This document shows positions 1-11,999 of a stretch of 64,000 bases of DNA, piece by piece. The position numbers were made by a program, and so were the translations under genes. The stretch is from positions 30,001 to 94,000 of the forward strand of contig NW_027052933.1 of the NCBI RefSeq assembly GCF_011386835.1. The letters run 5' to 3'. The notes under the pieces are model-generated. The model was not told the DNA's origin. It made no database searches and was given only the letters and a program-made list of their open reading frames with translations. The DNA is from Chrysemys picta bellii (lineage: Eukaryota; Chordata; Testudines; Emydidae). The number at the start of each line of letters is the position of its first letter. Within the stretch, counting starts at the first letter, position 1.

Positions 1-319
<319 letters not shown>

Positions 320-603
320 TTAAGAGGAATAGCAGCAAGGAAAAACCAACATACTAAAGCTGCAGAGACGGAGCAATTGGATTCTGCCTCCACTTCCCAA
401 CCAAACATTCACAGAGAAGGAAAGTTGGGAAGGAAACTCCTGCAGATAACAGGACACATGGAAAGTGATGTCATTGATATCTGCTGCCTGCAGCCCTGCC
501 CTGGGTGAGATGAGGAAGAGCAGAGGGCACTTATTGATACTACATTTTTGGGATTCTCTACTTTGTCCTTCATTCCCCAGATGGTTTGTGTGTCAGTCCT
601 CAC

Positions 604-717
604 CTGTGTGGGCGCCTCTCGGGATCTCTCTTTCCTCACAGGACTGGAGATCGGGCACCCACGGCTCTTCCCCTCGTTCCAGCCGGGTGATCAGGTCTGG
701 TTTGGGAAGGGGGAATC
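604..717 (-). CDS. ZNF-A KRAB-B-like exon
   Basis: A 114-bp minus-strand exon with acceptor CACAG/G at 718 and donor CAG/GTGAGG at 604/603. It is phase 1 at both ends, so it joins the KRAB-A exon upstream and the finger exon downstream in frame. It encodes a segment containing [20 protein letters not shown], the KRAB-B-like motif typical of sauropsid KRAB zinc-finger genes. The same-length exon occurs at 12000-12113, 28202-28315, 46462-46575 and 63827-63940. No stop codon is present in this copy. Confidence 0.85.
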
Positions 718-1231
718 CTGTGCAGGGAGTGAAATCAGACCAGATCAGGGTGCATGGAAGATTGAGAGAGCGTCTGTCAGAAAGGACATTCCATGAGTGG
801 AACCTGTCCCTGTGCTGTGCTGGGGAATGTGGAATCTAAGGGGACGGGAACGTGGACACTGAGACCCCTCGGGGGAGGCAGACATCTGGTGAGGTGAGAG
901 GAACTGTGATACACACCCAGCTCTAGTGTTAAACCCCTGCCTATTTTTAAACCTGTGGAGCTCAGAGCCCTCCACAAGGCTGGAGCTGTTCCCAAGGAGG
1001 AGGGAGAAGAGGGATTCTGTGAGTGACTGAGGAACAACACAGACAGGACAATACACGGCTTTTCCACCTTGCAAACTAGGAATGTTGGGTGGGGATGATT
1101 TAATATGTGCCTTAGGTTTGGACACCCAGGTCTCATTGGAGAGTGATGAGGGAAGAACCTGACCGGTGTCAGACACGCAGACCCCCTCCGCCCCCAAGCT
1201 TCCAATAACCAAGGGGGCGGGAATCCCTTAC

Positions 1232-1358
1232 CCAGCGATGTCACTGTCTCATAGTTCTCCCGCATGACATCCCTGTAGAGGGCTCTCTGAGTGGGGTCCA
1301 GCAGAGTCCCCTGCCCCTGGGTGAAATACACAGCCACCTCCTCGAAGGTCACTGGCAT
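1232..1358 (-). CDS. ZNF-A KRAB-A exon
   Basis: A minus-strand exon of exactly 127 bp, the usual KRAB-A exon length, with acceptor TTTCAG/ATG at 1359/1358 and donor CTGG/GTAAGG at 1232/1231. It encodes [15 protein letters not shown], then [17 protein letters not shown], ending VTSLG. In known KRAB zinc-finger proteins the A box recruits the TRIM28/KAP1 corepressor. Here the usual EEW is replaced by GQG and the MLE motif reads MRE, so corepressor binding may be weak or different; that is inference. The exon opens with ATG, which could be the start codon, but an upstream coding exon is also possible. Confidence 0.88.
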
Positions 1359-2364
1359 CTGAAACAACAAGTGTCCCTCACTCAAAACCTGCTGCCCCAG
1401 CCGCAATCCCACTAGACATGGGGAAGGAGGGCCAGAGAAGCAGAATCCTCCCTCCACCCTGCTCAGAGCAGCCAGGAGGCTTCAGGGGGTAGCGAGAAGA
1501 TGAGAGCTTGTTGTCCCCCCCAGCAGAGAGAGGTTGGCACATTTCCCACACGCCTGCCAGCCACAGGCTGATACGGGAAGCAGAGCTCTGAGCTGGGGAC
1601 AGGGACAGAAATCCCAACAGCTTCCATTTGTATTTCACAGCAGCCTCTGGCAATGGGGTCAGGCTCCAGCACTGGGAGTCTGGTCAGTTTCCCCAGCCCT
1701 GCTCAGCGGGGTGTTTCCTGGTTCAGAAATGGGGGAATGTTTCCCCTCCCCCACACCCGCCACCAATGGGCCTGTTCAGAAAATCAGGCCCAGGTTGATT
1801 ATGTTCCAGCAGGCTTATCAGACCCTGTCCCACCCTGTGCGTTTAACCCCTCTGCAATACCCCTCCCCCACCACCAAAAGCTCCCTAAAACTCCCCTACC
1901 TGAGCCAGCTCCATCACAGCCATTTCCCTGCCCTGTCTCCTGGAAGATGGGCCCATCTGGAACAAACGTGGATGTGATTCCTCGGCCTGTCGGGGCAACA
2001 GGGGCGATGGAAGAGATTACAGAAGGGGCTTGAGTCTATGTCCCTCCCCAATTCCCGCCAGGCTCTCTCTCTGCAGACAGACGCTATGATTCTATGACTG
2101 CCATGAAAAATCCAGTTAGTTCATTACCTCCACAGCCAGCCCCTCCAGCCCCCATTAGAACTAAACCCACCAAGTCCCTTCTAAATGGGGCCAAACTCAC
2201 CAGCTGGTCCCTGAAAGGGGCTCTTTGTGCAGAGTCATTTCGCTGCCCGACTCCAGCCCTTTCCCCAGGTCTCTCCATCACCTGGAGGCTCAGGCTCAGG
2301 GGCGGGTATGGTTAGACTGGTTCCAGCCACTGGAGAAAGTGCCCCTGGGCTGGTCTCAGAGGGG

Positions 2365-2930
2365 TGTGATGAAGCGGAAATGTTCTGAATGTTTTTTTTT
2401 AATACCACGTGTGTGCCTCAGTTTCCCCATGTGTTACTCAAATATCAAGCTGGTGGGATACAGGTGTGTGATCATTGCAGAGACTTCTGGAGGGCGGGTA
2501 TGACTGCAGAGTGGCTGCGTGGGCATAGAGAATGGCCAAAACTCTGTATCCTGGCAAGCAGTGGCCGAAAACGGTCCTCTGCAAGGAGGCAGCCAGCCGA
2601 AGGTGTTGGAGAACAAAGAGAGAGGGGGAGACCAGGTGACCTGTTTTCCTGGGAAAGAGAGAAAGCACAGAGGAGGGGCAGCTGGGCATCATTGGGGATG
2701 GGGGGCTGGAAGCGGTCAGTCTCGTGGTTTGGGACTCACAGGGGAGAGTCCAGGACTCGGGATTCCCCCCCGCCAAATGGACTTTGTGAATGCTCCTGAT
2801 TTCTGTGCTAACAAGCTCTGTTCTGTGCTGTGTTCCCAGCGACCAATAAACCCGTCTGTTTTCCAAGCTGGCCGAGAGTCACAGCTGACTGCGGAGGTGG
2901 GGTGCACGGCCCCTGTGGGGGAGCGTGTCA
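2365..2930 (+). repeat. LTR-like repeat, copy in ZNF-A intron 1
   Basis: A block starting TGTGATGAAG and containing an AATAAA at 2844-2849, which suggests an LTR. It recurs from 31386 in ZNF-C at full length. It recurs from 14003 and 49302 in psi-B1 and psi-B2 without the AATAAA end. I could not identify target-site duplications. It lies in the intron between the putative first exon and KRAB-A, and was probably present in the common ancestor of all these paralogues. Confidence 0.5.
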
Positions 2931-3773
2931 GGCTTCTCCTTAGGCTGCCCCCGGGGCTCAGGCTGGGGCCGTGCGCCCTTCCTGGGCTCCGAGTCTGAGG
3001 CCACATACTCAGTGGGTGGAGGGGAAGTTGGGTGGTGCTCAGGGGCTTGGGTCCTGCCTCTACAGTGGTAGGGGGGGGAAGCTTTCCTCCCTCAGCCCTA
3101 GGTTCAGGAGCACTGCCAAGTTTTCTGCTGCCCCGAAATGCCGCGCCTCCCTCCACTGAAAAACCGCCATGGTCACCGCCCCCCAAATCACAGTGCCCTA
3201 GGCGACCCCCTAGGTCACCTAATGGGTTGCGCCGGTGTATCAGCACAAACTGGCTGTACCACATTCTTATCGCCGGCTCCCAGCCCCAGGCAGGGTGGCT
3301 GAAATAATCTGGTGGGCACTGAGCCATTGAACCAAACTATAAAACGTGGATAGGATGGAAAGCCCTTCAAGCCAGGGGGTGCGGCAGGGCCCCACCAGCC
3401 TAGATTCAGCACCTGTGCTGCCCCCACCACCCTGGTTGTGCCCCTGGGACCCGCTCCTTCCCCGGCCCCCAGCTGGGGCCCCCCACCCGGCATTCAGTTT
3501 GGCCCCGACCACCTTCTGCCCCTCCCTATTTGCCCCCCTCAGATCTCCCTGAGCTGCAGCCTCCGTCCACAGCAGCGCGGCCAGGGGCAGGGAAACAAAG
3601 CACCAGATGGGGGAGACGATGGGTGGTAGCGTGATCCCGCCCCCGCCCCGCACACACCTGGAACTGGCGGCAGCTTTCCCGGGCCCAGGGCGGGAATCGC
3701 AGCCAGCTCCACTGGGAGCAGCCTGGGGCCAAACCTCCCCCTGCAACCCCGGGGGTGGGCGGATCTATCTCAC

Positions 3774-4080
3774 CTTCCCTCCGAGCGGGGCCCCCCTGGG
3801 GCAGGGCCTGGCCGGGCTGGGGGTTCTGCCCTGGGAGAGGCTCCTGGAGCAGCGGGAAGGGCCCTGCTGGAGATTCCCCTCTCCCGGCTGCAGCCAGGGC
3901 TCCGGGCTCCCAGCACCAGCCGCCGGGGCTCGGGGATCTCGCCAGGAGCCTGGAGCCAGAGTCACCGCAGCGGCTGCGAGTCACTTCCTGCTGTCGGGCC
4001 TGAGCCCAGCGATCGCTCTCCCGAGAGCCGCCTCCCAGCTGCTCCTGGGTCCTAGGGATCAACTCATCGAACTGCAGCAT
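3774..4080 (-). promoter_or_regulatory. ZNF-A CpG-rich first exon / promoter region (putative)
   Basis: A GC- and CpG-rich stretch upstream of KRAB-A on the minus strand, ending in a good splice donor (AAG/GTGAG at 3774/3773). The same sequence and donor occur upstream of ZNF-C at 33984-34290, while the flanks are less conserved. KRAB zinc-finger genes commonly have a CpG-rich noncoding exon 1, so this is read as exon 1 plus core promoter. The transcription start cannot be set from sequence alone. Confidence 0.5.
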
Positions 4081-5151
4081 CTCTGTGTCGGCTCCTGTTC
4101 CACTCACAGGCTCTAATGTCAGAAGGGAGGGACCGTCTTTCATCTAGGCGGGGAATGAGTGTCACATTTTCCTAAAATACTGTGTTCTTCCCTTGCAATT
4201 GCATGTCCTGAACAAAGCTGTCTCTGATTCTGTTGCTTCCAACCTGAATGGAGTTCGCTTCTTCCACACCACTCTGACACTTTTTACCAAAATACTTAAT
4301 AAACTTTAGGAGAAACCAGTAAACATGCACAAGGTAAGCGGTGAAATGGTCCTGCTATTGGGGGGAACTTTCCTGATTTAAACATCCCCCAGGTGGAATT
4401 GAATAGCAGAAGGATCTGAGTTCTCCCTCCCTCTTCCTTCACCCAGAGCCTGCCTCACCTTGAGGGCTCCCCTTCCACTCCCCTGTGTGGCAAAGTCCTT
4501 ATAACCCCAACAAGGCTGGGCCCAGGCTTCCTGAGGGGCTCGCCCCCCCACCCTGGTTGTGACCACTGAGGACACGGGCTAGAGCGTCCCCACTCCGGGG
4601 CACTTCCTCCGCTCTGGACTCTTCCCTAACCTCTTCCCTGGCCATTGTCTATACCCCAGAACAAATGCAATTTATTAAACAGCAGCTAATAAAAGAAATC
4701 AGGAAACAATGGGAAAGGCGAAAGCAAAACTCTTAGCCCCACTCTGTGGGCACTGGGGAAGCACAACCAGCGGCTCTGGAATGTCAGGGCACTTCACAGC
4801 ATACGCGTGAGCAGCACATTTCATTAGGGTGTGCACCCAGGGAATTTTATTTATTTATTAAGGCGAACATTTATTGAATATTCAATCAAAAAGGATATTA
4901 TATTTATTCATCAAACTAAAGAAACTAAAACTTAACTAGTTTTTTTTAAATTAACATGTAAACTTTACTTAAAAAATACAAACTTAAAAAATGAGACACG
5001 GAATACCAAATTTTTGCTGTAACGATAACCAGGCGTATATAAAGATACAGTCAATTTTCATGATCTTTATCTTTAACCAGATAATGAGCTAACCCAAGTT
5101 GACCAAAACAGATTAAGGTTTCTTCATCTTCCTGTCCTAGAGAATGAGACG
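4081..5151. other. ZNF-A upstream region without genes
   Basis: About 4180-4800 matches 34370-34890 upstream of ZNF-C, so it is old flanking DNA of this gene type. From about 4826 (CATTAGGGTGTGCACCC) the sequence turns AT-rich and leads into the hAT transposase remnant; it is probably the 3' non-coding end of that element. No coding exon is recognised. Confidence 0.5.
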
Positions 5152-6640
5152 TCACTCACCAGGTGTTATGGACTTAAATTCCTCAATCACATCATTGTAA
5201 TTAACTGATGAAGGCAATTCTTGTTCAATGTTCAAAATCATGAGTGAGTCGAGGCGCTGTTGGGAAATTGTACTTCTTAGTTTGTTTTTTACATGTGCTA
5301 GTTTCAAAAAGGCTCATTCACATGAATGGCTTGTAACAGGTAAGACTGCAAAGCATTGAATAGATTTATAAAAGGTCTGGAACATGGAAGACCGATCTGA
5401 TTCCTTTAGCCAATCAAGCCACTCTCTGTTGGTGTTCGTCATGCTACCTTTAGGAACAGATCCGTCATAACCCCGAAGCAATCCGACTTCAGCTTCCAAC
5501 TCATCCAAGGACACTTTAAATTTGTTGGCAATGATTCTCATATCATCCCTGCCAATGTCTAAGCTCAGCAGTTTTCCCATTGCAGTCACAATTTTACAAG
5601 TCTCCTGCTCAAATCGCTGGTCAATGCCAGTAATCATTGAGTCTAGGAGTGGGTAAAATGAAGTTATTCTCTCCAGCTCCTCTTTTGTATCAAAGTGATG
5701 CTGGGACTCAAATGCGTCATCAATACGAGTGGACGTTTTTCTCTTCTTAACTGGGGGAACCGATATATCATTCTCTACACACCTTTTCACACTGTCATTG
5801 AAAATAGATTGAAAATATTCTGGGCCACTTCTCATCGCAGCCAAAGAGTTACACAAGCATTTCACCACTGTCATTAGAGTAAGTAAATTGAGATCTGGAG
5901 TTTGAATAGCCTTACTCACTTTTACCACCATCTGGAGAATAGGGTGCATCATGTGAAGGGCAAAGATGAACTTGAATGAATTTAGTTCATGGATAAGTGA
6001 GTTGTTTCGATAATCTCTAGTAAAGCTTGTAAAATGATGGAGTAGTTTTATTTTACAGCAGCCACTGCTTCTGCTCTGCATGCCCTTCTTGTGTTCGACA
6101 GTGACTTCAAAATCTTCAACTAGGATCCTTCTTCTTGTGAAATCTTCTCCATTACAGCATGTCACACAGGACTCCCCTCCATGAAGGCATAAAGAGTCTG
6201 AATAACACTAAAAAAATCAAAGACAGTTCTGTTTTGTTTACTTGAAGTGCATGCATCTACTAGGACGAGGTTCAAACAATGCGCATAGCAGTGTACATAG
6301 AGTATTTCACTGTTTCTTTCTTTACTTTCCATTTGAACTCCCGCAGTAAATCCAGACATAGTAGATGCACCATCAAAACAGACGGACATCACCAGTCAAT
6401 TTTAAGACTGCCAAGGACGTCATTTAACTGGTCAAAAATAGACTGAGCATCAACTGTTAATAGTCTCTGAACAGACACAAAATGTTCAACTGGACTATGT
6501 TTTTCATGGTCAAAATACCGCACCACAACGGACATCTCTTCGCGGTGTCCACAGTCAGGAGTGTCACCGGCAATTATTGAGACCATTTTTCCATTTAGTG
6601 AAGACACAATCTTTTGTGGCACAACATTGTGCAAGGCCAC
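5152..6640 (-). pseudogene. hAT-superfamily transposase, broken (ZMYM/DUF4371-like)
   Basis: Minus-strand transposase remnant covering the catalytic and C-terminal parts. Reading down from 6640: a segment with GDTPDCGHREEMSVVVRYFD, a second frame with VCFDGASTMSG and YVHCYAHCLNLV (typical of the hAT catalytic fold in this group), then a 283-codon stretch. The C-terminal hAT dimerisation region (AFLKLAHVKNKLRSTISQQR) lies beyond an in-frame TGA at 5314-5316, placed where a CpG arginine codon is expected. The frame then ends at 5152. Frame changes occur near 6390 and 6165. The N-terminal zinc-finger part is missing: the element is cut at about 6640 by another repeat. Cellular ZMYM-type genes derive from similar transposases, but the breaks argue for a dead transposon copy. 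Confidence 0.8.
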
Positions 6641-6689
6641 AATTAAATCATTGATGTGGGTGTGCCTCCCTCCGTGCTCTCCTGCCCAG

Positions 6690-6841
6690 CGTGCCGTCGT
6701 GGCAGGGCGAAGTGAGGCTGCAGAGGAGGGGGGACAGCTGGAGGGGCCGGGGGCTAGCCTCCCTGGCCGGGAGCTCGCAGGCCAGGCAGGACGGTCCCGT
6801 GGGCTGGATGTAGCCTGTGGGTCGTAGTTTGCCCACCTCTG
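6690..6841 (+). mobile_element. 3' end of hAT-like nonautonomous element
   Basis: Matches the right part of the complete 634-bp element at 47764-48397 and ends in the same terminus, GTTTGCCCACCTCTG. Its left half is missing and it abuts the hAT transposase remnant directly. Confidence 0.6.
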
Positions 6842-8618
6842 GATTAGGCCTCCTGCTCAGGCCCTGGCTATGCTTCAGGGATTCTGCGGATCAGACACAT
6901 GCTCCGGCGGTGGCCACATGCCCTCAGGTGACAGGACCTTCTTCCCAGTGTCCCTGTATAGGTGCAAATCCAGACGGCAAATAAAAAGCCGCACACACTT
7001 GATAATCTCTGTAAGATGATTGGAGGGGAAGGGGGACAGACTTCTGATCTTTGAGCACTTCTGGCTGCTGACCTAGTTTTGTCCCTGCCCTCCCCCAGGG
7101 TTCCACAGGGTGCAGGCCGTGGACTGCGACATCCCATGGTGGGTGGGGGTGAGGGAAATGCCAGTAAGACGGAGATGACTTCATCAGCTTCTACGTCCGG
7201 CCTCAGGCACCTTACCCCTGTCTGCATCCCGACTCCCCCTCTTCCGGAGCCATGGTCTTTCTCCCAGCCCCACCTCAAGGGGGCGGGAGGGGCGCACAGA
7301 CAGTTTAAAAAGTATTCCACTGAGCCCAGAGCAATTCCAGCTGCCACGCCTGTGCTTTGCAAGGCTAAACCAGTCATGGTGGCAGCCAGGATGGTGGGCA
7401 GATGCCCATGTTATGAACTCCTTAACATGTTACCAGTACAATTTTAATAGTTGAAACGGTTACTTTTTACATGCTATTTTCATCTCTAGTCTGGACACCT
7501 TCCTTGTAGCTTCTGAGCCTCTAGGCGGAAGCCTCCACAAACCCCCAAAGCTTCCCTGACTGGGTGGGACAGCCCCTTCCCCACTCCTACCCCATGGGGT
7601 GGGGGAGCTGCCATTGTATCTTTGCCTCTCCTTCTCCCCGACCCCCACCCTCTTTCCCTCCCTTCCCCAGCCAGTCTGCTCTTGCTTTCACAACCTCCCC
7701 GCAGCCTCCTCTCCCCATGTCCCACCTTTTTCTCAGTGACCCCCCCAGAGTGTCCCTCTATTGTAGCCCTGTTCCCATCTGGCTCCTAAGTCTTTCCTAA
7801 TTCCCCTGCATCGCCCCATCCCCCCTTCAGCCATTCCCTGCCTCCTGCATCTGCCCCTGACCCATCCCTCATCCCCCCTCAATCGCACCTTATCTACACC
7901 CCCTTCCCCTCTTCAGCCCTCTTTCAGTTCCCCCTTCCTCTTCCCCCTCCCAGGTGTCACTGTCCCAGCCCTCAGTGCAGCATGGGTTGGCTTCCCCCTG
8001 CTCTGCACACAATGAGAGATAGGAACCTTCCCTGTAGGAATGTGCTACCTGTACCAGTTGCTGATCTGTAACTGGTTTGTAAGAAATGGCTATTGTAAAA
8101 AAACTGCTCTCTGATGTAGCAAATGACTACAGATAGCAGTTTGTCCCCTGCACTCATTTCTTGTCCCCTGCACTCATGGCAGGACTAAGTATTATCTTCT
8201 AGACCATTCCTGGCAGGTGTTTGTCAGGTGAATGACCCCCTGACCAGTCAATTTTTGCCCCCTGCTTAGACCCTGGCTGCCCCTCTCCTCCGATTTGCCC
8301 CCTTTTTACCCCTGTAAAAAGCAGTCAGCACAATCTTACACTTAGTAAGGGCAGGATGAAGGGAAGTGGCTTCAGCAGATATTATTGAGCATGCTCAGTG
8401 CACCATAAGTAGCACATTCCTACATGGAGCAGTTTTCTATACTGCACCTGCAGGAGTGTTAATTAATCTACCCCAATGGGTGATAATAGCTATGTCCATG
8501 GGAGAACCTCAAAACATAAATAAATGCCAATTGACTCTCCTTCGGCAGGAGGTAGGGAAAAGGGAAATGCCAGCCAGAGGGGATTTCCCTGTCAGATAAG
8601 ATTTCCAACTCTCCCAGG
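6842..8618. other. Gene-free block, paralogous to 37.5-39.0 kb
   Basis: A long stretch with recognisable similarity to about 37500-38990, including the C/T-rich tract near 7620-7960 and the segment around 8160-8230. It belongs to the far-upstream DNA of the ZNF-A/ZNF-C type unit. I see no exon, RNA gene or complete mobile element in it. Confidence 0.5.
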
Positions 8619-8626
8619 CCAGGCGC

Positions 8627-8750
8627 TAGGGTGACCAGATGTCCCGATTTTATAGGGACAGTCCTGATTTTTGGGTCTTTTTCTTATATGGGCTCCTATT
8701 ACCCCCCACTCCCTGTCCTGATTTTTCACATTTGCTGCCTGGTCACCCTA
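8627..8750. mobile_element. 124-bp hAT-like MITE
   Basis: Ends are perfect 12-bp terminal inverted repeats (TAGGGTGACCAG). It is flanked by 8-bp direct repeats CCAGGCGC (8619-8626) and CCAGGCAC (8751-8758), with one mismatch. No coding capacity. The ends resemble those of the longer element at 44869-46117. Confidence 0.85.
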
Positions 8751-8758
8751 CCAGGCAC

Positions 8759-9795
8759 CATTGCTGCAAATGGCATCTAGTCCAGGAGAGTAGGCAACCC
8801 CACTGGCAAATGAAAAATTTTCCCCACAGACCCTAGAAGAGGCTGAAAAGCTGAAGAATGATCAACTCTGGTCTGAGCATGAGCAGCACGTACAGCAGGG
8901 CGGGGGAAGGGAGGCTAAGCAATGGTGGTTGAAGCATGAAGGGACAGAGGAATCTTTAGCGCATCTGGCATGTAAATATCTTGCAACTCTGGCTGCAACA
9001 GTGTCATAAGATTGCCTCTTCTCACTTGCAGCATTATCGCCTGCAAACGGAAACAAACCTGTTTGTCTAAGCGATTGGCAGAAAAAGAAGTAGAATTGAG
9101 AGGACTTCTAGGCTCTAAAGATTTTAATTGCTTTATTTTTGAGTGCACTTCTATACCAAAAATAATCTATGTTTCTAAATTACACTTTCATGATAAGGAG
9201 ATTGCACTACAGTACTTCTATGAGGTGAATTGAAATACACTATTTTTGCTTTTCATGTTTACAGTACAAATATTTCTAATACAAATAATATAAAGTGAGC
9301 ACTGTACACTTCCTATGCTTTATTGTGATAGAAATCAATAGATATTAAAATGTAGAAATTTAACAAATTTCAATTGGTATTCTGTTATTTAACAATGTGA
9401 TCCATCGAGATTAATTTTTCTACCCACAATTATTTTTGAGTTAATCATGATTAATCAACCACACTGCTATTTCTTCCATTTTCTTAACAATACAAGTTTA
9501 AATTTCAAAGTTCTAATCTATATAACTTGGAATGGCCCCAAATACCATTTACAGACTTCTCTAACATGTCTCTAAAGGTTGAAATCTGGGTCAAATAGCC
9601 TGCAAGGTTCTTAACTCTTTCGGGCCAGGTTGTAGGGCTGAAGAATGAAATCACCCTTTTAATAAATTACACCTACCAATATGGCTCGGCATACTTGCAA
9701 TGAAATTACTGTAATGAAACCACCTTTTACTATTAATGAAATTGTCTTTTTATAAATGAAACGGTGTTAACCACCTTTGGACAAATTATGTGTTA
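8759..9795. other. Left end of the psi-B module, paralogous to 42.3-43.2 kb
   Basis: From about 8893 the sequence matches 42302 onward almost continuously to 9795/43217, including AT-rich stretches and a GTTAATCATGATTAATC motif. This is the edge of the duplicated psi-B block. No coding signal is recognised. Confidence 0.6.
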
Positions 9796-10869
9796 GTAGC
9801 TTATGAAGAATTGCTTTGGAAGAATTTGTTACTGTAACTCTTTTCTTTTAACAGATTTAAAAATTTTATTAAGATGATGTTAAAAAAAATAGTGAACAGA
9901 GTTTGAGCCTAGAAGTTTCTGGTTATCAGGGAATAACATACAGATTATTGAAGGTGCAAAGTTTGTTTTAAGATAAAGTGGCATGAGGAATACATAATGT
10001 GCAATATCCCCGATTGGGGGTAAAGGGTTGATGGGTCAGAGTACAGACATTGAGATTTTAGGGTATGAAGTTCATAAAGTGCCTATGTTCAGGTGTGGAT
10101 AATAATGAGTGGATATGATGAGGAGGATGGATTGACCCTCATTTGGTGAGATTTAATGCTCAGGGAGTTTATGATTCCAGTTCATATGATCCAACGGAGA
10201 AGGTCACTTGGTCCCTTTCTCGTAGTGGGAGAACGATGTCACTCTGGCTCACGCTTCCTGGTACTGTCGGTGGCCGGTGATGTGCTTGATGTAGATGTTC
10301 CTGGACCATCGGATGGCGTCTGAGACCATGAGTCACCGCATGAGACGTACGTAGCGTCGACCCCTTCATATTGTGACTAAATCCCCCATCTTAAACCACT
10401 GATACATTGTAACTAAAGCAACTCCATATTGTAACTGAAACTGTTTAAAGTTAGGTGTGTGTGTTTCATTTAAAAGTGTGAATGTGGGCGTGTGATGGGA
10501 TCAGTCCCTGAGGCCAGCTCATCTCAAAGACCAGCTGCCAGCACCACCGTGATGGCTGAAGAACAATATGGGTGAAACTTGCAAAAGAACCCACCCAAGA
10601 GAAAGAAAAACAAAAGCCCCATCAAGAAAAAGATCAAAGTCACATCTGCCATTAACTGATGACTCATGGTCATACAGTGTCCAGGGGCAGTGGGACAGGA
10701 CAGGATCTATGGACAGAAACATATAAAAAGATGGGTGCAAAACCATAGGGTTTAGTTCTTCTTCCCGTTCTACATTCATCCTCCAGGAGCATCGGTGCAC
10801 ACCGACAGGACCCAGCTACCCCCCTCATGACTAGACCACCTGGCCAGTGGATTAGTACGAGCAACTGAG
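9796..10869 (+). mobile_element. B1-specific segment, LTR-like in its right part
   Basis: This segment replaces the 3' part of the finger array that psi-B2 still has. The right part (about 10390-10865) resembles the 3' part of the solo LTR at 29627-30688, sharing CCTGGCCAGT and GAGCAACT blocks. It stops abruptly against a zinc-finger codon at about 10870. The left part, including a short minus-strand open stretch at 10169-10369, is not recognised. Confidence 0.4.
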
Positions 10870-11659
10870 GCTGGTGGGGTCTCTCTCCTTTGTGGATTCT
10901 CTGATGTGAAACAAGGGCTGACCTCAGTATGAAACTTTTTCCACAAATTAAGCAGTTATGGGATCTGTCTCCTGTGTCGATTGCCTGATGTCTAACAAGA
11001 TGTGACCTCTGTATGAAACTTTTTCCACTGTCTGAGAAATAACGGGGTCTCTCTCCTGTATGGATCCTCTGATGTGTTATAAGATTTGATTTGTTTGTGA
11101 AACTTTTCCCACAGTCCAAACACTTATGGGATCTCTTTCCTATGCGGATAGCCTGATGTCTGACAATGTCTGACTTCCATATAAAACTTTTTCCACAGTC
11201 TAAACATTTATGGAGTCTCCCTCCTATGTGGCAGTGCTACCTTCCAGTTCAAGTAGTTCTTGCCCTCAAGGCATTGATAGGGTTTCTCTCTTGTGTGGCT
11301 TCTCCCATGGTTATTAAGATATGAGCAGTTATTGAAGTTTTCCCCATGGTCCAAGCACTGAAGTGATTCGTCTCCAGTATGAATTGTTTGAGGCGTAACA
11401 AGCTGTGGTCTCAGAATGAATCCTTTTCCATAACCAAGGCATTCATAGCATTTGTCTTCCTTCCAGGTTGTCTGCCGGGCTGTGGGATCCCTGTATCCTT
11501 CCCCACAGCTAATAGATTAATCAATTTGCTCCCTTGAGTGGTTTCCCAGAAGCCTTTCTGACCTCTGCCAATTTCCCCACTCTTCTCCCTGTTCCAAGCA
11601 TTGGGAAAAATTCCCTTCAGCTCTTCCCACAAAGGTCCCCTCTGGTTCCACTTCCCCTG
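10870..11659 (-). pseudogene. psi-ZNF-B1 finger exon, broken and 3'-truncated
   Basis: Degenerate C2H2 exon. It opens after a CAGCAG acceptor (about 11659) with a linker beginning GEVEPEGTFVGRAEGNFSQ. This hits a TAA at 11517-11519, where psi-B2 reads on. Further down, a 5-bp loss relative to psi-B2 (near 11232) shifts the frame. Recognisable fingers follow (FTNKSNLITHQRIHTGERP, FIQRSHLVRH, FILRSALVSH), one with both zinc cysteines lost (YFSDSGKSF). The array ends abruptly at about 10870 against unrelated DNA. Together with the KRAB lesions upstream, this locus cannot encode a normal KRAB zinc-finger protein. Confidence 0.85.
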
Positions 11660-11999
11660 CTGGGAGAGAGACAATCCAGTCAGGAGTCATTGTGCCTGGG
11701 AGAAAGAAAGAGGAATAGCATGGAGGGAAAACCCAACATACTAAAGCTGAATTTGAAATTAAGGTTTTATAATAGGATTCTACCTCCACATCCCACCCAA
11801 AAATTCACAGAGAAGAAACATTGGGAAGGAAACTCCTGCAGGTAACAGGACAGGTGGCAAGCGATGTTAGTCATATCTGCTGACTACAGCCCTGCCCTGG
11901 GTGAGATGAGGAAGAACTGAGGGCACTTACTGATACTACATTTTTGGGATTCTCCACTTTTTCCTTCATTCACCAGATGGTTTATGTGTCAGTCCTCAC

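Noticed and set aside
777..1457. A 226-codon minus-strand frame through KRAB-A
   Set aside because: Only 1232-1358 is coding by splice sites and conservation. The rest is intron that happens to stay open and is not open in the paralogues.
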